Shown: piece by piece, positions 57,125-64,000 of the stretch
How the letters are laid out: the number at the start of each line of letters is the position of its first letter
How positions within the stretch are numbered: the first letter of the stretch is position 1
Assembly (NCBI GenBank): GCA_021201665.1
Contig: JAJQEO010000121.1
Span: 1 to 64,000, forward strand
Reading direction: 5' to 3'
Origin: Lachnospiraceae bacterium
GTDB lineage: Bacteria > Bacillota > Clostridia > Lachnospirales > Lachnospiraceae
DNA length: 64,000 bases
Notes under the pieces: model-generated
What the model saw: only the letters and a program-made list of their open reading frames with translations
Databases searched by the model: none
What the model was told of the DNA's origin: nothing
Made by a program: the position numbers and the translations under genes

Positions 57125-57478
57125 TTGCGTCCGATGAAATGGTATCGAAATCTGTATATTGGAAAGACTTTTGAAGGGAAAAAGAAAAGGATCATGCGCT
57201 GTGTCCGGAGTGGGAAGCCTCTCAAGGATCTGTATCTGATCCTTCTGCGTGAGGATCAGGAACACAACCAGCTGGAAATCATGGAACAGCCCTTCCTTTA
57301 TAAGATTTTGCCCGATACGGATTCCGTGCTTGTAGTGGGCGCAGCCTCCGGAATGTCGGAGGCAAGGGATCTTTTAATTGAAATGACGGATGAAGTGTAT
57401 CACGCAACTGGCGGAGTCCTATTGCGGGACTATATTTTGTCGCGGCAGATGGGGGATGAGACGCAGTTCACATCTTAA
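57125..57478 (+). CDS. Conserved hypothetical protein (118-aa class)
   Basis: Intact ORF between NUDIX and DUF2953 genes. Confidence 0.65.
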   Translation: MRPMKWYRNLYIGKTFEGKKKRIMRCVRSGKPLKDLYLILLREDQEHNQLEIMEQPFLYKILPDTDSVLVVGAASGMSEARDLLIEMTDEVYHATGGVLLRDYILSRQMGDETQFTS

Positions 57479-57517
57479 TATGGGGCAGTGGCTGCAAAGC
57501 GAGGTTTGCAAACAGAC

Positions 57518-58669
57518 ATGATTTCTATTATTCTGACAATTCTTAAAATAATAGGCTTCGTTCTTCTTGCACTTCTTTTCCTGGTACTGCTGCTTTTATT
57601 TGTGACTCTATTTGTCCCGCTGCGATATTCTGCCAGGCTGACAAGGACGGAAGAGGAGTCTTCTGGCGAGGTGCGCCTGACCTGGCTGCTGCATCTGGTT
57701 TCTGTGCGCATACGTTTTGATATGAAAGATAACCAGCCGGACATGCAGCTTCGTGTGCTGGGAATTTCTCTGGCGGATGTAAAGCGTTTTTTTCAGCAAA
57801 GAAAGCAAAGCAAAAAACAAAACAAAAAACAAAATAGAAATCAAAATAGAAATCAGAAAAGCAGGCAGAATAAAAAGCAGAAAGATAAGCAGAATAGTAA
57901 GCAAAAAAGAAAAGCCGAAAAACCTGCGCGGAGCGTCAAAGAAAGTCAAAAAGATACGCAAAAAGACGTGCAAAAGGATGTGCAGAAAGGCGACCAAAAA
58001 GACGCACAGAAATCTGCCCAAAAATCCGGTGCCGGCGCTGATACGGCACAAGGATCAGACAAACATTCATCTGGAGCGCGGGATACCGAAGTCGGAGCTG
58101 ATCTGGTGCGCGCTAAAATGAATGGCAAACAGAAGAAGCCTTCTTCTGGATCAGAGCCAAATACGGACAGACGCCAGGGGAGCGGCAGACGATGGTTTCA
58201 AATCAGGCAGAAGCTGTTGACATTTTGGAACAGGGTAAAGCAGATTCCGGCTAAGGCAAAACAACTGTTCCGGCAGCTCCGGCAACTCCTGAAAAAGCCG
58301 ACAGAGCTTCTGAATAAATTAGAAAACCTTCGGCAGATCGCTGAAAAGAATGAATTCTCCGCGCTGTGCAGCGAACTATCGGACACATTAAAGAATCTTC
58401 TGAAACACTTTCGGGTAAGGCGCGGCTCTGGATATCTGCAATTTGGCACTGGAGACGCTTCTGCAACAGGAGAGATCACAGGTCTGATTTACCTGTTCCT
58501 GCCTGTTTCGTGCGGCGATATACAGATACAGCCTCAGTTCACAGAGCAGGTATTAAGGCTGGATATCCAGATCCAGGGACATGTAAGGCTGATTCATCTG
58601 GTAAGAGCAGGCTGGAAAGTCTTCCGCAGCAAAAAACTCCGGGGACTCATTCGAGATCTGCGGGCCTGA
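57518..58669 (+). CDS. DUF2953-type membrane protein with long Lys/Gln-rich repetitive linker
   Basis: N-terminal TM and VPLRYSARL; upstream of gerW homolog; KQNKKQNRNQNRNQKS.. linker. Confidence 0.75.
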   Translation: MISIILTILKIIGFVLLALLFLVLLLLFVTLFVPLRYSARLTRTEEESSGEVRLTWLLHLVSVRIRFDMKDNQPDMQLRVLGISLADVKRFFQQRKQSKKQNKKQNRNQNRNQKSRQNKKQKDKQNSKQKRKAEKPARSVKESQKDTQKDVQKDVQKGDQKDAQKSAQKSGAGADTAQGSDKHSSGARDTEVGADLVRAKMNGKQKKPSSGSEPNTDRRQGSGRRWFQIRQKLLTFWNRVKQIPAKAKQLFRQLRQLLKKPTELLNKLENLRQIAEKNEFSALCSELSDTLKNLLKHFRVRRGSGYLQFGTGDASATGEITGLIYLFLPVSCGDIQIQPQFTEQVLRLDIQIQGHVRLIHLVRAGWKVFRSKKLRGLIRDLRA

Positions 58670-58808
58670 AGTTAAATGAGCAGGGATTGTTCAACTTGTT
58701 TTCTCGGTGATCATTTGTTTAAAGCGCTTTAAAACGTTGTTTTATTTGTTTTTGCATAAATATAGCATTTATCACCCGAATCACAGCAATATAAAAGAGG
58801 AGAAGGAT

Positions 58809-59213
58809 ATGGCAGAGAATTTTCAGAATACAGTTGCTTCTTTGTTTAAGGGAATGGATAATTTTATCACTACCAAAACAGTAGTAGGAGATCCTGTTAC
58901 GGTAGGAGATACCATCATCCTCCCGCTGGTAGATGTGACTTTTGGCGTAGCGGCTTCCGCTAAATCGGAGGACAAGAAAAATTCCGGCGGCGGAGGGATG
59001 GGCGGCAAAATCTCGCCGAGCGCTGTACTGGTGATCTCAAACGGCAGTACAAAGCTGGTAAATGTGAAAAACCAGGATGCAGTTACAAAGGTACTGGATA
59101 TGGTACCCGATCTGGTCAACCGCTTTATACCGGGCGGAAAGGATAAGGACCAGCCGGACTCTAAGGTGGACGAGGCGATCCATGCCGCGTCTGAGGACGA
59201 GACCACATTCTGA
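58809..59213 (+). CDS. gerW: GerW family sporulation protein (YtfJ)
   Basis: GDPVTVGDTIILPLVDVTFGVAA; GGGGMGGKISPSAVLVI. Confidence 0.92.
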   Translation: MAENFQNTVASLFKGMDNFITTKTVVGDPVTVGDTIILPLVDVTFGVAASAKSEDKKNSGGGGMGGKISPSAVLVISNGSTKLVNVKNQDAVTKVLDMVPDLVNRFIPGGKDKDQPDSKVDEAIHAASEDETTF

Positions 59214-59294
59214 TCGACAGTCAGTCATTCAGGCAGTCATTCGGGAAGGGCGTCCGGCATATAATATACAAAAGATGCTAAGGTTTTCGCAGGC

Positions 59295-59432
59295 ATGCAG
59301 AGGCTGATTGGTTATACGATTTTCTGGATTGCCATCGGAATGGCGGTGGGATTGTTTGTTAAGAGTGCCCTGCTGTGCGTCCTGATCATTTTGCTGTTGC
59401 TTCTGATTGGGTATAATCTTTTTATGAATTAA
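59295..59432 (+). CDS. 45-aa small membrane protein (not in the ORF track)
   Basis: MQRLIGYTIFWIAIGMAVGLFVKSALLCVLIILLLLLIGYNLFMN, followed by a terminator. Confidence 0.6.
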   Translation: MQRLIGYTIFWIAIGMAVGLFVKSALLCVLIILLLLLIGYNLFMN

Positions 59433-59441
59433 AAAATATGG

Positions 59442-59474
59442 AAAAATGCCAGGAGGTAATCTCCTGACATTTTT
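59442..59474 (+). terminator. Rho-independent terminator
   Basis: aaaaatgccaggag gtaat ctcctgacattttt. Confidence 0.85.
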
Positions 59475-59580
59475 AATGCGATAACAATACAAAGGAATGT
59501 TCTTCCATCTGATAAACATCACCATTGGTACAATATGAATTGTCCTTGCTTCCGGATGGTGCTTCCGCGGGAAATAGCTT

Positions 59581-59769
59581 TCAGGCTCTTTCTACTCTGC
59601 CAGATCTCAGGCAGTTTGTACATACATAAATCTTCCTGGCAGAAGTCGGGCCGGTTTTCACCTTGACCTTCTGGATGTTGGACTTCCAGATCTTGTTGCT
59701 TCTTCTGTGGGAATGGCTCACCTGATTGCCGAAATGTACGGATTTATCACAAATAGCACATTTTGCCAT
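59581..59769 (-). CDS. rpmB: 50S ribosomal protein L28
   Basis: MAKCAICDKSVHFGNQVSHSHRRSNKIWKSNIQKVK. Confidence 0.97.
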   Translation of the reverse strand: MAKCAICDKSVHFGNQVSHSHRRSNKIWKSNIQKVKVKTGPTSARKIYVCTNCLRSGRVERA

Positions 59770-59972
59770 GACTGCACCTCCTTGATATAAATTCAGCCTT
59801 TCTTATAATAGGCGGTGTAACACCGCATAAAGACTCACAACAAACTGTATTCTACCAGAAGGGAGACCAATTTGCAAGCAGAAATTACAAAATTCACGTA
59901 AAAAGTTATTTGCAAATAGCTGTGTTTCTGGTAAAATAATGGGCAAAGAATATCTGAAGGAGGTTCCCGGCT

Positions 59973-60329
59973 ATGAAGGGACGCATGAATAATGAGCTAG
60001 GCTCTATTGTAATCGACACGAATGTAATAGCCACCTACGCGGGCAGTGTGGCAGTCGAATGCTTCGGCATCGTCGGAATGGCGATTGTAAATATGAAGGA
60101 CGGGCTGGTAAGACTGCTGAAAAAGGACAGTCTCGAGCGGGGCTTAAGCGTGAGGATTGAAGATAACCGGATCACGATAGATTTTCATGTAATCGTTTCC
60201 TATGGCGTAAGTATTTCAGCAGTTGCGGACAATCTGTTTAGCAGCGTGAAGTATCGAGTGGAAGAATTCACCGGTATGGAGGTTGAAAAAATCAACATGT
60301 ACGTAGAAGGCGTACGAGTAATTGACTGA
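59973..60329 (+). CDS. Asp23/Gls24 family envelope stress response protein
   Basis: GSIVIDTNVIATYAGSVAVECFGIVGMA; conserved rpmB-asp23-yloV-recG order. Confidence 0.92.
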   Translation: MKGRMNNELGSIVIDTNVIATYAGSVAVECFGIVGMAIVNMKDGLVRLLKKDSLERGLSVRIEDNRITIDFHVIVSYGVSISAVADNLFSSVKYRVEEFTGMEVEKINMYVEGVRVID

Positions 60330-60344
60330 TGGAGGATTCTGATC

Positions 60345-62270
60345 ATGGATACGAAGGCGAATGTACAAACACCCCCGAAGGCCGGTCAGGCTGACAATTG
60401 CGGGAAATGTCCAGAGACGAATATTTCAGCTATTGACGCGTCTCTCTGTGCAAAAATGTTTCTGGCCGGAGCCAGGAATCTTGAAACGAAAAAAGAATGG
60501 ATCAATGAACTGAATGTTTTTCCGGTTCCGGACGGAGATACCGGCACCAATATGACGCTTACCATTATGTCTGCGGTAAAGGAAGTGCAGGCACTCGATC
60601 CGCTGACAATGGAATCTTTATCAAGGGCAATTTCGTCCGGCTCTCTGCGTGGCGCGAGAGGAAATTCCGGTGTTATCCTTTCTCAGCTCCTTCGCGGCTT
60701 TACAAAAGTAATCCGCACGGAAGAGCTTATCACACCGGTTGTTCTGACCGCCGCATTTCAAAAGGCGGTAGAGACGGCATACAAGGCGGTAATGAAGCCC
60801 AAAGAGGGTACCATCCTGACCGTGGCCAGAGGCGGAGCGGAGCGTGCTGCTGAGCTATTGGAGGAGAACCCGGATATCACGCTCTATGAACTGATGAAAC
60901 AGGTCCTGGAGCGTTCCGAGGAGGTTCTGGAAAAAACTCCCGATCTGCTTCCTGTGCTGAAGGAAGCCGGCGTCGTCGATTCCGGCGGCCAGGGCCTTGT
61001 ACAGGTGCTTAAGGGCGCATTCGACGCTTTTAATGGGATTGAAATTCCTTCCGCGTCACAGGATGTCTCCGTGCAGAAGGAATCCGGGACGGCAAAAGCA
61101 GGTACTTCGGATTCAAAGTCGGCAAAAGACGGTATTCTGGATTCTGAAGACACCGGAACCGGTGTATCTGATTCCCCGGATTCAGGAACGGCCAAAACCG
61201 GTTCCTCCGCAACGAAATCAGCCGCAGACACAGAAATCCGGTTTGGGTATTGTACAGAATTTATTATCCTTCTGGAAACAGAATATACTTCAGCCACAGA
61301 GCAGGACCTGAAAACCTTTCTGGAATCCATCGGGGATTCTCTGGTGCTTGTGTCAGACGACGGACTGGTCAAGGTGCATGTTCATACAAATGATCCCGGC
61401 CTGGCACTGCAGCGCGCGCTGAAGCTAGGCTCCCTGACGAAGATAAAGATTGACAACATGCGGATCGAGCATCAGGAGCGTTCCACAGCCAGCCAAAACA
61501 GCCAGGAGCAGATCCTTGCAAAGGAAACTGTAAAGGAAACCCCGGCGGTTAATGACGCGGCGGATTCTTCTGAAGAGAAATCTGTGTCCACCGACGATTG
61601 TCGGGAATGGAAGGAGGCCGGATTTATTTCGGTATCCATCGGCGAGGGTATTGCGGATATTTTCCGCAGCCTCGGCGTGGACTGCCTGATTGAAGGCGGG
61701 CAGACGATGAATCCCAGCACCGAAGATATGCTGAACGCGATTTCGCAGGTTCCCGCAAAAAATATATTTATTCTTCCGAACAATAAAAACATCATCCTTG
61801 CCGCAAATCAGGCGCAGTCTCTGACAAAGGACAAACATATTTTTGTCATTCCGACGAAGACCGTGCCGCAGGGCATCACAGCATTGATCAATTACGTTCC
61901 GGAGAAAGCGCCGGAAGAAAATGCCAGAATTATGGAGCAGGAGATTGAAAATGTCCGCACTGGTCAGCTGACTTATGCCGTGCGTGACACCCATATCGAG
62001 GATAAGGTGATTTGCGCGGGTGATATCATGGGCGTGGGAGACCACTCGATTCTTGCAGTGGGAAAGGAAATTGAGCCTGTCGCGGAAGAAACGGTTCAGG
62101 CGATGATGACCGATGAAGCGGAGCTCATCAGTATCTATTATGGAGAGGACATGCACAGGGAGGAAGCAGAAGAGTTCTGCAGCCGCCTGGCGGAGCTTTA
62201 TCCGGACTGCGATGTCGAGCTGAATTATGGCGGACAGCCGATTTATTATTATATAATATCTGTAGAATGA
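60345..62270 (+). CDS. DAK2 domain protein (YloV/FakA-like fatty acid kinase subunit)
   Basis: NVFPVPDGDTGTNMTLTIMSA; SGSLRGARGNSGVILSQLLRGF. Confidence 0.92.
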   Translation: MDTKANVQTPPKAGQADNCGKCPETNISAIDASLCAKMFLAGARNLETKKEWINELNVFPVPDGDTGTNMTLTIMSAVKEVQALDPLTMESLSRAISSGSLRGARGNSGVILSQLLRGFTKVIRTEELITPVVLTAAFQKAVETAYKAVMKPKEGTILTVARGGAERAAELLEENPDITLYELMKQVLERSEEVLEKTPDLLPVLKEAGVVDSGGQGLVQVLKGAFDAFNGIEIPSASQDVSVQKESGTAKAGTSDSKSAKDGILDSEDTGTGVSDSPDSGTAKTGSSATKSAADTEIRFGYCTEFIILLETEYTSATEQDLKTFLESIGDSLVLVSDDGLVKVHVHTNDPGLALQRALKLGSLTKIKIDNMRIEHQERSTASQNSQEQILAKETVKETPAVNDAADSSEEKSVSTDDCREWKEAGFISVSIGEGIADIFRSLGVDCLIEGGQTMNPSTEDMLNAISQVPAKNIFILPNNKNIILAANQAQSLTKDKHIFVIPTKTVPQGITALINYVPEKAPEENARIMEQEIENVRTGQLTYAVRDTHIEDKVICAGDIMGVGDHSILAVGKEIEPVAEETVQAMMTDEAELISIYYGEDMHREEAEEFCSRLAELYPDCDVELNYGGQPIYYYIISVE

Positions 62271-62300
62271 TATGATGATACAAGGGACACAAGGTCAGGA
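62265..62300 (+). repeat. 36-bp perfect direct repeat, left copy (overlaps DAK2 stop codon)
   Basis: gaatgatatgatgatacaagggacacaaggtcagga. Confidence 0.95.
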
Positions 62301-62464
62301 ATGGAACGCTCGCGTTCCTATTCCTGGCTTTGGGGACCGCAACAACATGAGGAAGTAGCCATTTTGGCTATTTATTAGCCAAAATGAGCGGATTCCGAAT
62401 GTTGTTAGGATTGCGGGAGTGCGAAGCACGGAGCAATCCGTAGTATCATCTCCTTTTGTCGTTC

Positions 62465-62500
62465 GAATGATATGATGATACAAGGGACACAAGGTCAGGA
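62465..62500 (+). repeat. 36-bp perfect direct repeat, right copy (includes recG RBS region)
   Basis: Identical to 62265-62300, offset exactly 200 bp. Confidence 0.95.
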
Positions 62501-62507
62501 GGATTGC

Positions 62508-64000
62508 ATGAATCTTGATTCGCCGATTGATTCCATTAAAGGAATCGGACCCAAGACAAAGCAACTGTTTTTAAAGCTGGGAATTGAGACCACAGGAGAT
62601 CTTCTTCAGTATTTTCCGCGGTCGTATGATCAATATCAGGCACCGGTGCCCATTACTGAGCTGACAGAGGGAGAAATCGCCGCTGTGGAAGGAATTCTGA
62701 TATCACCAGTCTCGAATCAATATTACAAAGGACGCTGTGTTTCCACGGCGTCCTGTTCTGATGGAAGCAATGTGATCAGCCTGACCTGGTACAACATGCC
62801 CTATCTGAAATCTTCGCTGAAGCCTGGGATGCCCATGGTGTTTCGGGGCAGAATCAAGAAAAAAGGTTCGCGGCTGCTGATTGAGCAGGCCACCGTTTTC
62901 CAAAAGGAGCAATATCAGGCCCGTACCGCTTCCTGGCAGCCGGTCTATTCTCTTACAAAGGGTCTTACTGAAAAAACCATTCAGAAGGCCGTCAGGGAAG
63001 TCCTTCGAAATTTACCGGCGGATACGGATTATCTTCCGGAATGCGAGAGGGCACGCTTCCGTCTCTGCAGTTGGACAGACGCAATCAACCAGATGCATTT
63101 TCCACAGAATCGGGAGAAGCTGATTGAGGCGCGGCGGAGGCTGGTATTTGATGAGTTTCTGTTTTTCCTGCTGCGCCTGCGGATGCTGAAGGAGCATCGG
63201 CAGGAAGCCAGTAATGACTTCCACATTCGCGCCAGAGGGTCGGCCGAAAAGCTGATCGCGTCGCTTCCCTATGAATTAACATCCGCTCAGCGCCGGGTAT
63301 GGGCGGATATTGAGCAGGAGCTGCAGACTAATGAAATCATGTCCAGGCTGATCCAGGGAGATGTCGGATCCGGAAAAACAATTCTTGCCGTACTCTCCCT
63401 GCTTGAGGTGGCGGAAAATGGTTATCAGGCTGCTCTGATGGCTCCGACCGAGGTTCTCGCAAGACAGCATTATCAGACAATGCAGGCACTGTTTGAGAAA
63501 AACCATTTTCCATACGAAGTACTCTGCCTGACAGGCTCTATGAGCACGTCTGAAAAACGCCTCGCTTATGCAAAAATGGAATCCGGGGAAGCGTCGATTA
63601 TAGTGGGAACGCACGCATTGATCCAGGAAAAAGCGATTTATCACAACCTGGCACTGGTTATTACTGATGAGCAGCATCGGTTTGGCGTGCGGCAAAGAGA
63701 GACTCTGGGGGAAAAGGGGCGTATGCCGCACACGCTTGTTATGAGCGCCACTCCGATTCCGCGTACACTGGCAGTCATACTCTATGGGGATCTGGATATT
63801 TCTGTTCTCAACGAAATGCCGGCGGAGAGGCTTCCGGTCAAAAACTGCGTTGTTCATACCGGCTATCGCCCGAAGGCGTACGCTTTTATTGAGTCTGAAG
63901 TAAAAAAAGGACATCAGGCCTATGTGATCTGCCCGATGGTGGAGGGCAGCGATACGGCAGATGTTGAAAATGTCACGGATTACACTGAAACACTCAAAGA
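62508..64000 (+). CDS. recG: ATP-dependent DNA helicase RecG (runs off the window)
   Basis: SIKGIGPKTKQLFLKLGIETTGDLLQYFPRSYD; QGDVGSGKTILAVL; MAPTEVLARQH; DEQHRFGVRQR. Confidence 0.96.
   Translation, partial: MNLDSPIDSIKGIGPKTKQLFLKLGIETTGDLLQYFPRSYDQYQAPVPITELTEGEIAAVEGILISPVSNQYYKGRCVSTASCSDGSNVISLTWYNMPYLKSSLKPGMPMVFRGRIKKKGSRLLIEQATVFQKEQYQARTASWQPVYSLTKGLTEKTIQKAVREVLRNLPADTDYLPECERARFRLCSWTDAINQMHFPQNREKLIEARRRLVFDEFLFFLLRLRMLKEHRQEASNDFHIRARGSAEKLIASLPYELTSAQRRVWADIEQELQTNEIMSRLIQGDVGSGKTILAVLSLLEVAENGYQAALMAPTEVLARQHYQTMQALFEKNHFPYEVLCLTGSMSTSEKRLAYAKMESGEASIIVGTHALIQEKAIYHNLALVITDEQHRFGVRQRETLGEKGRMPHTLVMSATPIPRTLAVILYGDLDISVLNEMPAERLPVKNCVVHTGYRPKAYAFIESEVKKGHQAYVICPMVEGSDTADVENVTDYTETLK

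Noticed and set aside
1-64000. tRNA, rRNA or insertion-sequence transposase genes
   Set aside because: No tRNA T-loop/cloverleaf matches, no rRNA-like sequence and no transposase motifs were seen by eye; a tRNAscan-SE/Infernal run would be needed to confirm.

Overview
The window is about 64 kb of a Firmicutes chromosome. It looks like a Lachnospiraceae-type acetogen, judged from gene content and order only. All confident genes are on the + strand except rpmB. Left part: glycolysis (gap, pgk, tpiA), an amidase, ylxM-ffh-rpsP-khpA-rimM-trmD-rplS, three type I signal peptidases around rbgA, rnhB, yraN, pgeF, prs, a DUF512 radical-SAM protein, der, plsY, gpsA. Centre (about 22.3-43.6 kb): a Wood-Ljungdahl cluster made of a His-rich CooJ-like protein, CooT, CooC, CODH (acsA), a second CooC/AcsF, a CODH C-terminal-only paralog lacking catalytic residues, acsB, acsD, acsC, acsE, a RACo-type activator, a MetV-RnfC2 fusion, metV, metF, DUF3786, fchA, folD. 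Right part: a cobalamin riboswitch, spoIVA, a SleB-like hydrolase, ruvAB, zapA, U32 peptidase, FtsW/RodA, PBP, NUDIX, gerW, rpmB, asp23, a DAK2 protein and the start of recG. Most interesting: (1) a free-standing cobalamin-riboswitch transcript (about 43.66-44.13 kb) with its own promoter, no convincing ORF, an ACCUCCUU anti-SD-like stretch, and three hairpins presenting the same UCCGCAA loop motif at an exact 43-nt period, the last resembling a terminator; (2) a CODH-derived pseudoenzyme in the ACS operon; (3) several families of dispersed, structured intergenic repeats, one with covarying stems and signs of insertion; (4) low-complexity repeat linkers inside otherwise conserved housekeeping proteins (TrmD, RimM, DUF512 and others). 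All calls were made by reading the sequence; no database search was run.
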